A DNA stretch of 64,000 nt from Bacteroidia bacterium (GCA_025454955.1 JALONL010000013.1:62001-126000), one strand, 5' to 3'; shown: positions 25,641 to 34,283, counted from the stretch's first letter. Notes: generated from the sequence alone by a model not told the origin. A program made the numbers and translations.

Positions 25641-27485
25641 TTACTCAAACGACTTGCGCATAGGATCAATAAGCGGCGAAGCCTCGTCGAAACGGGCGGC
25701 AAAAAGTTCGCTGCCTTTCAGTGTCAGGTAGCCGTATTTATTCTTCTGTTTGAATACGGCAAAACCATTTACCACGGGTTGCACTTCGTCGTAGGCCGGA
25801 GCAATAATTACATTTCCTGTACTGTCCAGCACACCAAATTTTCCGGCCCGGCTCATTACGGCAAAACCATTGTACATAATGCCGATACTGTCGTACTGAG
25901 GCTTCACAATGTAGCGGCCTTTATTATCAATCATGCCCATGCCGCTGTCTTCTTTCACGGCCGTGCGTCCCTGGTAGAAATATATGTATGAGGTGGAAAG
26001 CGGTTTGTACACTAATTCGCCACTTGTTTTGAAACAGCCCGTGTAGCCGCCCGCCTCTACCGAAAAATAGCCGGGCTGCAGGTAATAAATTTCGTCGAAT
26101 GCCACGGGTAAGATGCGGCGGCCGTTGGTATCAATTACTCCGCCCGCACCGGCGGTGCTTATGCCTGTGCGCAAATAGCCGAGTGTTTGTTCGAGCGTAT
26201 CGGCCGGAGCATCTTTGCTGAGTTCTTTTACATGGAAAAAACCATCGCCAAGGCTGTAAATAAACACCCATTCGGGCTGCGCTACCCATTGACCTTCGCG
26301 GTCGATAAGTCCGTAGCGGCCGTTCATTTCCACAATGGCGCGGTTAAATACATAATCATCGGCTGCTTCAAACTGAGGTTGAACTACAACGTTTCCGCTT
26401 TTATCGCAATAACCATATTTGCCATTGGGAGCCCTGAAACGAATTCGTCCGCAACTGGCCTTAAACACTTCCGATGAAGCAGTGCGGATGCTTCCAATCG
26501 TTTTTCCGCTCTTGTCGATAATGATATTGCTTCCTCCCGAAGTCACCACCGCGCAACCATCGCGAAACGGCGTGGCGTATGCGTAGATGGCGGGCACTGC
26601 TTCTTTGCCCGCGGCATCGGCAAACCCGTATTTCCCGTTTTTCGATACACGAAACATTCCATCGCCAAACACCGGCTGCTGGTCGTACACGGGTTCTACA
26701 ATGAGTTTGCCGGAGCTGTCGGCAATGCCGTATTTGCCAATCATGGCATCGGGATGATGTTCGTCAAACTCACCGTCTTCGTGGTCGTGCGCGGCATGAG
26801 CCTGTTTTTGCGAACTGTCCTGCACAAACGGGAAATACCAGCGGCCGTTTTCGCTGGTAAATATTTCGTTATACTTTGGTTCGAGTACCAGTTTGCCTTT
26901 GGCATTTATCAGCCCGTAGCGTGCGTTTTTGCCGCCCTGAATCAGGGCAAGCAGCATATCTTCGGCATCGGTGGTATCCTGCATTACTACTAATGCCAGC
27001 GGGCCCGTCATTTCTTTCAAATCCTGCAGCACCAGCGGACAAACCAATTCGCCTGACGCATTTACCACGCCCAGGGCGCGACCTTTTTGCACCACACATA
27101 AATCGGTGGTATAAAAGTAAACCTGTTCGTATTGCGCCTTAATAAGTTCTTTTCCGCTGCCATGAGCCGCAAAACCAAACCGGCCGTTGATACCCGCAAT
27201 AAAACACTGCGCACTGAATGGTATTACCGAATCCCAGCGCGGAGCAAGTATTTCCTTCCCGTCTTTGTCAATGAGTCCGTATTTATTGCCGCTTTCCACC
27301 ACCGCCGAGCCATTTATAAAACTCCAGGCATTGGTGTATTGCGGGTCAATAACAAAACTGCCCGTTTCGTCCACGTAGCCGTATTTCCCATCCACTTTCA
27401 CACAGCCGCGCAGGTTACCGTTGTTGCCGCACGAGGAAAGCGCAAAAAGAAAAACAATACTGCAAAAGGAAATGAATTTAAACAT
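25641..27485 (-). CDS. WG-repeat lipoprotein
   Basis: 614 aa from ATG 27485. Signal helix and LFALSSCGNN lipobox. The rest consists of about a dozen WG-type repeats, each following the pattern KYGxxDxxGxxVxxPxYD (for example GKYGYVDETG, NKYGLIDKDG, GRFGFAAHG). A short His/Asp-rich insert (AAHDHEDGEFDEHH) breaks the repeats near residue 240. WG-repeat proteins are common in Bacteroidota; a beta-propeller or solenoid binding role is plausible, but none is proven. It converges on the previous operon with 5 bp between stops. A TATTTTTG box lies at 27490-27497, just before the start. Confidence 0.88.
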   Translation of the reverse strand: MFKFISFCSIVFLFALSSCGNNGNLRGCVKVDGKYGYVDETGSFVIDPQYTNAWSFINGSAVVESGNKYGLIDKDGKEILAPRWDSVIPFSAQCFIAGINGRFGFAAHGSGKELIKAQYEQVYFYTTDLCVVQKGRALGVVNASGELVCPLVLQDLKEMTGPLALVVMQDTTDAEDMLLALIQGGKNARYGLINAKGKLVLEPKYNEIFTSENGRWYFPFVQDSSQKQAHAAHDHEDGEFDEHHPDAMIGKYGIADSSGKLIVEPVYDQQPVFGDGMFRVSKNGKYGFADAAGKEAVPAIYAYATPFRDGCAVVTSGGSNIIIDKSGKTIGSIRTASSEVFKASCGRIRFRAPNGKYGYCDKSGNVVVQPQFEAADDYVFNRAIVEMNGRYGLIDREGQWVAQPEWVFIYSLGDGFFHVKELSKDAPADTLEQTLGYLRTGISTAGAGGVIDTNGRRILPVAFDEIYYLQPGYFSVEAGGYTGCFKTSGELVYKPLSTSYIYFYQGRTAVKEDSGMGMIDNKGRYIVKPQYDSIGIMYNGFAVMSRAGKFGVLDSTGNVIIAPAYDEVQPVVNGFAVFKQKNKYGYLTLKGSELFAARFDEASPLIDPMRKSFE

Positions 27486-27513
27486 GCCGCAAAAATAGCG
27501 GAATTCGGGCAGT

Positions 27514-28929
27514 TCAGGCCATAATGCCATTTATGGAAGTGGTGCGCACATATTCGTCTTCAATATCTCCGAAAATAGCCTCGTAAGTAGTGCCGCAGGT
27601 TTTCTCATGCACATTGGGACGGCTTACCACCAGATTGCGCCAGCGGGCAAACTGTTTCGGATTTTTAAGCATATCGAGAAAATCGCCGTATTTCTCGTAA
27701 TTATTAAAGAAATCGCCCGCCAGCAGGTAATGCACCAGCGAAAAAGCAGTCTGGTAACCTTCGTAATTCGACTCGGAAGTAGAACTGAGTTTGGCGAGAT
27801 TAAACGAATCGGGATCGTAAAAGATATTGATGAATTTTTCCACCAGACTATACGCCCCGTCTATGTACTTTTTCTTTTCCTCCATTGCTTTCAGCCCTTC
27901 TTCCCGCCCCTGTTTCATAAGCACATCCAGCGCCTCGGCAAACATGCGGCTGCTGTTCATACCTAAGTAAACACCCGAAGCAAAAATGGGATCTAGAAAG
28001 CGGCCTGCATCGCCCAGCATGGCAAAATTATGCCCGAATGTTTTCTCGGCATAATACGAGAAATCAGAAACTGCAATGAGCGGCTGGGCAATTTCGGCGT
28101 CGGAAAGTATGTCGCGCGTGAGTGCGCATTCGCGTATTTCCTGCAGGTAAAAAGCTTTTTGCCATTCTTCGTGTCCGGCAGCCGTAAGTTTTGCCTTCTG
28201 CTCTTTAAGGTATTTGCGGTTAATTACCAGCCCCACACTCAACCGGTCTTTGCCCACAGGCTGTATTCCAAACCAGCCGCTCTTGTGGCTTTCCAGATAC
28301 ACGATCTGTAAAAGTCCCACATCAATTCCCTGAGTATATTTGGCGCCTTTCCAGTGTGTAAGGAAAGCAATGCGGTCGAGTTCCTTGTAGGCATGTTTAT
28401 CGCCCGTACGGCGCGCAAGAAAAGTATCCTGCCCGCTGGCATCAATAAGAAACCGGCCTTCGTACTCCTGCGCAAGGCCATCGGCCCCGGTGGTATGCAC
28501 CCGTACATGGTCATTGGGCAAGTCAAGCTCCACACGCTCTACTTTTGTCTGCTCCTTTACTTCTGCGCCGTGTTTAGCCGCATTGTCGAGCAGCATTTTA
28601 TCAAAATCGGCCCTCACTACGTGAAACGAAAGATAACTTTCGTCGTGTATAATATTGCGAAAACACCAGGTAGAACTCTGCTTCCCGTCGTGGCTGGAAA
28701 AACGCGCCCCGGGCTTTCGCACAAACCTGCGCTTCATTTCATCCAGCACCCCCAGTTCCTTAAATAAAGGATAACAGAAAGGCAGCAACGACTCACCCAC
28801 ATGCTGGCGCGGAAACTTTTCTTTTTCCAGCACCAGCACCGAATATCCTTTCCAGCGCAGGTAAGTAGCAGCCGACGAACCGGTAGGGCCGCCGCCAATA
28901 ATGATGAAATCGAAAACGGGTGAGGTCAT
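27514..28929 (-). CDS. FAD-dependent oxidoreductase, halogenase/geranylgeranyl reductase type
   Basis: 471 aa. N-terminal FAD site GGGPTGSSAA with EKEKFPRQHVGESLLP, a second FAD contact at GDAGRFLDPIFASGV, and the middle GWFGIQPVG where flavin halogenases have WxWxIP. The second Trp of that motif is missing, so I favour a monooxygenase or reductase role over halogenation. A C-terminal helical region of about 150 residues resembles halogenase-like proteins of Bacteroidota. The preceding 225 bp hold no gene. It might modify the product of the nearby KSIII operon, but it is on the opposite strand and separated by the WG gene. Confidence 0.8.
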   Translation of the reverse strand: MTSPVFDFIIIGGGPTGSSAATYLRWKGYSVLVLEKEKFPRQHVGESLLPFCYPLFKELGVLDEMKRRFVRKPGARFSSHDGKQSSTWCFRNIIHDESYLSFHVVRADFDKMLLDNAAKHGAEVKEQTKVERVELDLPNDHVRVHTTGADGLAQEYEGRFLIDASGQDTFLARRTGDKHAYKELDRIAFLTHWKGAKYTQGIDVGLLQIVYLESHKSGWFGIQPVGKDRLSVGLVINRKYLKEQKAKLTAAGHEEWQKAFYLQEIRECALTRDILSDAEIAQPLIAVSDFSYYAEKTFGHNFAMLGDAGRFLDPIFASGVYLGMNSSRMFAEALDVLMKQGREEGLKAMEEKKKYIDGAYSLVEKFINIFYDPDSFNLAKLSSTSESNYEGYQTAFSLVHYLLAGDFFNNYEKYGDFLDMLKNPKQFARWRNLVVSRPNVHEKTCGTTYEAIFGDIEDEYVRTTSINGIMA

Positions 28930-29143
28930 ATTCTGCTAATTTTCCGCCTGAAACATTGATTGGTAAAGGAGATATGCGGCAATTCCTTAACAGCCTCTAA
29001 GTTAACAGAAATGAAAATAATTCCATCACTGATCTTAGCGGACGATGATTTGTGTAATAAAATACCCGAAAACAATTTATTTCATCAAACAACATACACA
29101 AGTTGCCTCTGCCGTTTAACCACGTCTTCGGATATATACCCGT

Positions 29144-29175
29144 AAAATCCGGCATTACACTGCCTGCCGGATTTT
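29144..29175. terminator. Hairpin overlapping the nucleotidyltransferase stop
   Basis: A 10-bp stem (AAAATCCGGC at 29144-29153 with GCCGGATTTT at 29166-29175). On the minus strand the stem covers the stop codon at 29155-29157 and is followed by TTTTACG, so it could end the toxin-like transcript. Confidence 0.65.
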
Positions 29176-29865
29176 TTTGTGATTATCATTCGCAAAACGC
29201 CGCATCGACTCTACTACAAAACCGGTCATGGGAGGTATTCTTCGCTCCACATGCCCGTCAACCCATTCTTCAATTTGCGGATGCCGGCTAAGCTGGCCAA
29301 ACTTTTCTTTCAGGTAGTCAAACAGTTCGCCTTCGGTGACTGCCATTTCGTCCCAGATTGTAGTCCTGTTTTCGAGCAGGAAAACAATATCTTCAAAATC
29401 ATGACTGGTTCTTCCCATTCCCTTGCCCCTGCTCAAAAAGGCTTCGAGTTTGGTGGCAATAAAAAAAGGAGGGGTGAGAATTTTAAATGTATTTCCCGGC
29501 ACGCTATCAATTTCCTGAGCGGAGAGAAAACCATCACGGTACCAGCGGTTTGAAAAGCCAATGGAGGGATCCTGGGTTGGAATTACATCTACCGTAATCT
29601 CGCCAAATTTATACCTGCAGGTAATGTTCGATTCGGTATCGTGTGCAAAGCCCAGCCGCCTCAGTTCTTCTTCAATTTCAATCCGGCCTTTGTAGGCAAT
29701 TATTTCTACAATTAAATCAATGTCTTTGGTAGGTCTTACGTCTGTTACCGGCAAATCGTTGTAAAACGAAAGTGTGGCCCCGCCTACAAAAACTACTTTG
29801 TCTTTCAGTTTCCCTAATGCATTGGAAATGGTAATGATCCGTTCGGTGTTAAGATGGTGGTTCAT
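29155..29865 (-). CDS. Nucleotidyltransferase, AbiEii-like (TA module 1)
   Basis: 236 aa from ATG 29865. FVGGATLSFY and TKDIDLIVE give the Gly-Gly and D-x-D elements of the MNT/AbiEii nucleotidyltransferase fold; EITVDVIP supplies a third acidic position. TKLEAFLSRG and a charged C-terminal helix follow. AbiEii-type toxins act as nucleotidyltransferases on tRNA or other RNA. It overlaps the HTH gene by 17 bp, the usual antitoxin-toxin order. Whether it is toxic here is unknown. Confidence 0.8.
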   Translation of the reverse strand: MNHHLNTERIITISNALGKLKDKVVFVGGATLSFYNDLPVTDVRPTKDIDLIVEIIAYKGRIEIEEELRRLGFAHDTESNITCRYKFGEITVDVIPTQDPSIGFSNRWYRDGFLSAQEIDSVPGNTFKILTPPFFIATKLEAFLSRGKGMGRTSHDFEDIVFLLENRTTIWDEMAVTEGELFDYLKEKFGQLSRHPQIEEWVDGHVERRIPPMTGFVVESMRRFANDNHKKIRQAV

Positions 29866-30361
29866 GTTTGAAAAGGATTTTTTGCAATTGATTAACAGCA
29901 ATTTCCTTCTCTCGTATTCTGCCCACGCGCAACACGTCGGCAAGTGCCAGCATTTCGTAAAACTCAGGGTATTTTTCTATATGATCGGTTTGCTTTGAAT
30001 AAAGCGGCTCGATACCCAACCCTACAGTTTTTCCTCGATGATCGGCCCAAACATATTCAATTTCACTCCTTATGAATTTCTTCATGGAAGGGTGAGAATG
30101 GGCGGCTGGGATTCCGCGAACCAAAGTTCCCGGCTGTTGTGGAAATACGTATTTAAACCCGTACTGAAGAAATTCCAGCAAATTTTCGCTGAATACCTTC
30201 TTCTTGCTGTCGTCTATCAAACCTGCCGCCCGGCTACGGTTGAGAGATTCAGAAACTTCCGACAAACTTACGTTGAGCGATGCGGCGATGTCAAGCAATC
30301 GCCAGTTTTTTTCGGGCAGGCTGACAATTTTTAGCAGAATTGCCACATCCTGCGGCCTCAT
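29849..30361 (-). CDS. Winged-HTH protein, putative partner/antitoxin (TA module 1)
   Basis: 170 aa from ATG 30361 (MRPQDVAILLKI); an earlier ATG at 30379 lies only 3 bp after the -7 box. Residues 1-60 form a winged-helix domain (WRLLDIAASLNVSLSEVSESLNR as recognition region, in two halves). The remainder is helical with EIEYVWADHRG and a C-terminal KHEPPS. Overlapping the nucleotidyltransferase gene, it probably regulates its own operon and restrains the enzyme, as AbiEi does (inference; the C-terminal part does not look like AbiEi). Confidence 0.75.
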   Translation of the reverse strand: MRPQDVAILLKIVSLPEKNWRLLDIAASLNVSLSEVSESLNRSRAAGLIDDSKKKVFSENLLEFLQYGFKYVFPQQPGTLVRGIPAAHSHPSMKKFIRSEIEYVWADHRGKTVGLGIEPLYSKQTDHIEKYPEFYEMLALADVLRVGRIREKEIAVNQLQKILFKHEPPS

Positions 30362-30382
30362 CCCATTATGCTTCCTCATACA

Positions 30383-30415
30383 CAAATATACAAATTCTCA
30401 TTTCGCATTTCGCAA
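30383..30415 (-). promoter_or_regulatory. Promoter of TA module 1
   Basis: On the minus strand TTG (30415-30413) and TATATTTG (30390-30383) are separated by 22 bp. The expected transcript start is within a few bases of ATG 30379, favouring translation from ATG 30361. Confidence 0.7.
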
Positions 30416-30440
30416 TTTGCAAAATTTCCCCCCAAATTTT

Positions 30441-32591
30441 TTACCCCGCCACCACAAAAACAAGCCAGCTCGACAAATAAGCCAGCACACCCATAAAAAT
30501 AAACTGTACCGACGGCCACATCCAGCTATTGGTTTCCCTCTTCACCACCGCAATCGTGCTTATACATTGCAACGCAAACGCATAGAAAATAAGCAGCGAA
30601 AGCCCTGTGGCCACAGAATAAACCGGCTTACCCGTAACCTGGTCGCGCTCCTTGCGCATTACCTCGCGTATCGGCTCCACATTTTCCTCATCGCCCGCCC
30701 CGTAAATTGTGGCCATAGTGCCGACAAACACTTCGCGCGCCGCCAGCGAGGTGATGAGCGAAATACCTATTTTCCAGTCGTACCCCAGCGGACGTATTGC
30801 CGGCTCTATAAACTTGCCCAACTGTCCGGCAAAAGACTCTTCCAGTTTATGCGAAGCCGCCGCCGCACGCTCCTCATACAATTTTGGCAACTGCTCTTTG
30901 AGTTCGGCGTTTTTGCTGCTTTCCGCCTCTTCTATTTTGGCCACAATAAGCTCTTCCTGCTTCCGCGCCGCATCAAAAGCACCGCCATAGCCATACGAAG
31001 CCAGAAACCAAAGCACTACCGATACAATGAGAATCACTTTACCGGCATCTATTACAAATACCCGCACCTTTTCGTAAATGGTGTAGAGTACATTATTCCA
31101 TTTGGGCAGGCGGTAAACCGGCATTTCCATAATAAACCAGCTTCGTTCGCGGGTTTTGATAAGCAGATTCATTACCCACGCAGCCAGCAAGGCCATGAAA
31201 AAGCCAAGCAGGTAAAGCCCCATCAAGGTAAGCGCCTGGAGATGAAATATGCCGCCAATGGTACGGTCGGGTATAATCAATGCGATAAGCAACGTATAAA
31301 CCGGCAAACGTGCCGAGCAACTCATGAGCGGGGTAACCATAATGGTAATAATCCGCTCTTTCCAGCTGCTTATGGTGCGTGTACTCATTATGGCCGGCAC
31401 CGCACAGGCCATGCCGCTGATGAGCGGAATAACCGAACGCCCGTGCAGCCCGAATCGGCGCATGAGTTTATCCATTATAAAACTCACCCGCGCCATATAG
31501 CCCGAGTCTTCGAGCAGGGCAATAAAGAAAAACAGCAAGGCTATTTGCGGCACAAAAACCACTACTCCGCTCAGCCCGGCCAGTATGCCTTCGGTAAACA
31601 AATCGGTGAGCCAGCCTGCGGGCAATGTTTCGCTGCACCAAGCCCGGAGGGCGGCAAAGCCGGTTTCAATCCAGCTCATCGGATATTCGGCCAGATAGAA
31701 GATGGATTGAAACATCACAAACAGCAGCAGCAGAAATACAATGTAGCCGCCAATGCGGTGCGTGAGAATTCTGTCGAGTTTGCGGGTAAAGGGCGGACGG
31801 GCCAGCTGGCTGCCGGTGCAGGCTGCTATATGTTCGCCAATTACACCGTGGCGGTGCAAACTTTCTTCGGCCTGTGCGCCTGAGGGGGTAAATCCGGCCG
31901 CTTCCATTAAAGCCTGCAGCGGATGCCCCTCGCTGAAAAGCAAATGTGCCTTGTGCAGGGCCTGGTACTGGCTTAACCCGGGAAATTCTTTCTGCACCAG
32001 TTTTACCACATCGGGCGCAACTGCACTGAGATCGGTAAACGGATATGCGGGAGGTGCAAGCGGTTCGCAAATGGCGGCGCGCAATTCGCTAATGCCTGTC
32101 TTTTCGCGTGCGCTGGCGGCCAGTACGGGTATGCCCAAACGGTTGCTGAGCCGGGCCACCTCCACATGCAGGCCGCTTTTGGCCGCCTCGTCTATCATGT
32201 TCAGCACCAAAAGGCAGGGACGGCCAAGATCAATAATTTGCCCGGCCAGAAACAAACTGCGCTTGAGGTTGGTGGCATCGGCCACAATTACCGTAAGGTC
32301 AGGGAAATCGGCATTCTGTGGGTCTGTAAGCACCTCGCAGGCCACCCTTTCGTCAAGCGATTTGGGATATAAGCTATACGTGCCGGGCAAATCAATGCAG
32401 GTTACCTCCACACTTTGCCCATGATGCTTTACGCGAAAAGTACCGTGCTTCTTATCTACCGTAACGCCCGGAAAATTGCCCGTTTTCTGGTGAAGCCCGG
32501 TTAATGCGTTAAAAAGTGTGGATTTGCCGCTGTTGGGATTCCCAACCAGCGCAATACGACGGTGAACTGATGTGGCTGCGGCAGCCGGCAT
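30441..32591 (-). CDS. feoB: Ferrous iron transport protein B
   Basis: 716 aa. The N-terminal GTPase has G1 GNPNSGKST at 17-25, then DLPGTYSLYPKS (G3) and NMIDEA (G4). The membrane part carries two Gate-type regions with Cys-containing helices (ISGMACAVPAIMSTRT and MVTPLMSCSARLPVY) and the C-terminal core (AAREVFVGTM). It moves Fe2+ across the inner membrane. feoA lies directly upstream with a one-base overlap (TGATG), so the two are co-translated. Confidence 0.97.
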   Translation of the reverse strand: MPAAAATSVHRRIALVGNPNSGKSTLFNALTGLHQKTGNFPGVTVDKKHGTFRVKHHGQSVEVTCIDLPGTYSLYPKSLDERVACEVLTDPQNADFPDLTVIVADATNLKRSLFLAGQIIDLGRPCLLVLNMIDEAAKSGLHVEVARLSNRLGIPVLAASAREKTGISELRAAICEPLAPPAYPFTDLSAVAPDVVKLVQKEFPGLSQYQALHKAHLLFSEGHPLQALMEAAGFTPSGAQAEESLHRHGVIGEHIAACTGSQLARPPFTRKLDRILTHRIGGYIVFLLLLFVMFQSIFYLAEYPMSWIETGFAALRAWCSETLPAGWLTDLFTEGILAGLSGVVVFVPQIALLFFFIALLEDSGYMARVSFIMDKLMRRFGLHGRSVIPLISGMACAVPAIMSTRTISSWKERIITIMVTPLMSCSARLPVYTLLIALIIPDRTIGGIFHLQALTLMGLYLLGFFMALLAAWVMNLLIKTRERSWFIMEMPVYRLPKWNNVLYTIYEKVRVFVIDAGKVILIVSVVLWFLASYGYGGAFDAARKQEELIVAKIEEAESSKNAELKEQLPKLYEERAAAASHKLEESFAGQLGKFIEPAIRPLGYDWKIGISLITSLAAREVFVGTMATIYGAGDEENVEPIREVMRKERDQVTGKPVYSVATGLSLLIFYAFALQCISTIAVVKRETNSWMWPSVQFIFMGVLAYLSSWLVFVVAG

Positions 32592-32839
32592 CAGGCAACA
32601 TTATTAATGCGTCGTATGCAAACCGTAGCGGCCTCGGCACGACGCAAACTCAATACATAACCGGAAATGTTTATTGCAATGGGATCGCCAAACGGTGCCA
32701 CTTTCTCAAGCATCACCTCCTCGCCGGGTGTACAACCCATTTCAAGGAGTTTAAGCGAAAGTGCTTTATCAGTAAAGGATTTTATCACTGCACGTTCGCC
32801 CGGGGCAAGCGTATCGAGATGTTCGTCTGTGAATTGCAT
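32591..32839 (-). CDS. feoA: Ferrous iron transport protein A
   Basis: 82 aa from ATG 32839 (MQFTDEHLDTLAPGERAVI). SH3-like FeoA fold: LAPGERAVI, LLEMGCTPGEEV, GDPIAINISGYVLSLRRAEA. It supports FeoB function. A TACCTTTG -7 box at 32857-32850 leaves only about 7 nt of leader; no Fur box was evident. Confidence 0.93.
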   Translation of the reverse strand: MQFTDEHLDTLAPGERAVIKSFTDKALSLKLLEMGCTPGEEVMLEKVAPFGDPIAINISGYVLSLRRAEAATVCIRRINNVA

Positions 32840-32849
32840 AACTACCATA

Positions 32850-32857
32850 CAAAGGTA
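32850..32857 (-). promoter_or_regulatory. -7 box of the feoAB operon
   Basis: TACCTTTG on the minus strand, 10 bp before ATG 32839. The -33 region (GTTTA) is weak. Confidence 0.55.
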
Positions 32858-32980
32858 AAACACCTGTAAGCCGTTAAACTACCTAAAAGAAGGTATTTTC
32901 TGATAATAAGAGAAGCATGATTAATCTCAGCAAAAACACAACTTGCTCATTTCAAGCAAATTACCACAAAACAGATTAAA

Positions 32981-33127
32981 TCAATGTTTTACCTTCTTCT
33001 TCTTTGCGGAAAACGTAGGACAGGTTCCGCATTTGTTTTTGGGCTTAAAAATAAAACAGCCCGAAAGCGACGTACCGGCCACTCCGGCCAGAATTAAAAA
33101 CGGTATCAGACGACGAAACAACTTCAT
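32981..33127 (-). CDS. 48-aa small lipoprotein
   Basis: Found as the true start inside a longer spurious open frame: ATG 33127, signal helix RRLIPFLILAGVAGTSL and SGC lipobox at residue 24. The mature peptide is short and basic with two further Cys (KCGTC) and a KKKKVKH tail. Short KCP-type lipoproteins of this shape occur in Bacteroidota; function unknown. It is divergent from the first repeated cassette. Confidence 0.6.
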   Translation of the reverse strand: MKLFRRLIPFLILAGVAGTSLSGCFIFKPKNKCGTCPTFSAKKKKVKH

Positions 33128-33235
33128 AGTACTAATATAACGAAAAACGGCCGAACGTAGTATTCCCCTTTTGACTTTCCAAACCACTGTTTTGCGAAAT
33201 GGTTTCGGGGATTTGAAAAAAAATTCATGAGACGC

Positions 33236-33268
33236 TGTAACAAACCGGTAACCCTCTACCGTCTTATT
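33236..33268 (+). promoter_or_regulatory. Putative ECF-sigma promoter, cassette copy 1
   Basis: TGTAAC at 33236-33241 and CGTCTTATT at 33260-33268, with 18 bp between TGTAAC and CGTC. The same arrangement is kept in copies 2 and 3, while the flanks differ. Reading it as an ECF-type promoter is inference from the motif style and spacing. Confidence 0.55.
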
Positions 33269-33317
33269 CATGAAACTCACCCACAACAACACTACACATT
33301 CAAAAAAACGCTGCACC

Positions 33318-33641
33318 ATGAAAAAGCTCGTACTTCTCTTCGCCCTCTTGCTCGGTTTCACCTTCACCGCCGCTGCCAACAACGGCAACCGCGATCTGAT
33401 GAAACGCATCAACAACCGCCTCGGCTTTAGCGCTGCCGAAAAAGCACAGTTAGGTGCGGGCGTGGCAGTAGTAACCTTCACCATCGACGGCAACGGACAA
33501 ATAAATATCCAAAACTGCGATGCCACCACCGAAGCGCAGAAACAGGCAGTAACCGAGCGTCTCAACAAGTTTTATGTACACAACGCACCTGTTACTCCCG
33601 GAGCAGTTTATATGATAAAAATTGATTTTACACAGCGCTGA
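33318..33641 (+). CDS. Small secreted protein, cassette copy 1
   Basis: 107 aa from ATG 33318. Signal peptide (KKLVLLFALLLGFTFTAAA), a mature N-terminus NNGNRDLMKRINNRLGF, then a beta-rich part (VAVVTFTIDGNGQINI, AVYMIKIDFTQR). The last part recalls the TonB C-terminal fold but is too short to assign. Identical in protein to copy 2 and four residues different from copy 3. The start is chosen because the signal peptide begins there, although an in-frame ATG lies 48 bp upstream. Confidence 0.8.
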   Translation: MKKLVLLFALLLGFTFTAAANNGNRDLMKRINNRLGFSAAEKAQLGAGVAVVTFTIDGNGQINIQNCDATTEAQKQAVTERLNKFYVHNAPVTPGAVYMIKIDFTQR

Positions 33642-33666
33642 TTTCTAATCAGGGCTACATCCCCGG

Positions 33667-33700
33667 AAACGGCTTCGTCTTAGCGGCGAAGCCGTTTTTG
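33667..33700 (+). terminator. Terminator, cassette copy 1
   Basis: An 11-bp stem (AAACGGCTTCG at 33667-33677 with its complement at 33687-33697) followed by TTTG. The same hairpin ends the other two copies. Confidence 0.9.
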
Positions 33701-33805
33701 TTTTTATTATAAATGGCCAGGCAGTTTTTATTTTACCCGAATGCCCGCCAATGTTGAGTTTCAGAGGAAAGAAATAACTATTTAAGAAAAAAGTTTATTT
33801 CACCC

Positions 33806-33838
33806 TGTAACAAACCGGTAACCCATAACCGTCTTATT
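33806..33838 (+). promoter_or_regulatory. Putative ECF-sigma promoter, cassette copy 2
   Basis: TGTAAC at 33806-33811 and CGTCTTATT from 33830, again 18 bp apart; 570 bp after copy 1. Confidence 0.55.
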
Positions 33839-33884
33839 CATGAAACTCACCCACAACAACACTACACATAAAAAACGCTGCACC

Positions 33885-34208
33885 ATGAAAAAGCTTGTAC
33901 TTCTCTTCGCCCTCCTGCTCGGTTTCACCTTCACCGCCGCTGCCAATAACGGCAACCGCGATCTGATGAAACGCATCAACAACCGCCTCGGTTTTAGCGC
34001 TGCCGAAAAAGCACAATTAGGAGCCGGCGTAGCCGTAGTAACCTTCACCATCGACGGCAACGGACAAATCAATATCCAAAACTGCGATGCCACCACCGAG
34101 GCACAGAAACAGGCAGTAACCGAGCGTCTCAATAAATTTTATGTACACAACGCACCTGTTACTCCCGGAGCGGTTTATATGATAAAAATTGATTTTACAC
34201 AGCGTTGA
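33885..34208 (+). CDS. Small secreted protein, cassette copy 2
   Basis: 107 aa, same protein as copy 1; the two genes differ by several silent changes (for example CTC/CTT and AAC/AAT codons) but no amino acid, which points to selection on the protein or ongoing gene conversion. The leader is 3 bp shorter than in copy 1. Function unknown. Confidence 0.8.
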   Translation: MKKLVLLFALLLGFTFTAAANNGNRDLMKRINNRLGFSAAEKAQLGAGVAVVTFTIDGNGQINIQNCDATTEAQKQAVTERLNKFYVHNAPVTPGAVYMIKIDFTQR

Positions 34209-34233
34209 TTTCTGGTCAGGGCTACATCCCCGG

Positions 34234-34268
34234 AAACGGCTTCGTCTTAGCGGCGAAGCCGTTTTTGT
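34234..34268 (+). terminator. Terminator, cassette copy 2
   Basis: Same hairpin as copy 1 (AAACGGCTTCG stem) followed by a longer T-run. Confidence 0.9.
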
Positions 34269-34283
34269 TTTTTTATTGTCGCA

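Noticed and set aside
30204..31883. 559-residue open frame on the plus strand
   Set aside because: It is antisense to feoB, has no domain, and feoB explains the region; high-GC codons leave the opposite strand open.
32981..33568. 195-residue frame on the minus strand
   Set aside because: Its first 147 residues are antisense to cassette copy 1; only the last 48 residues make a credible lipoprotein.
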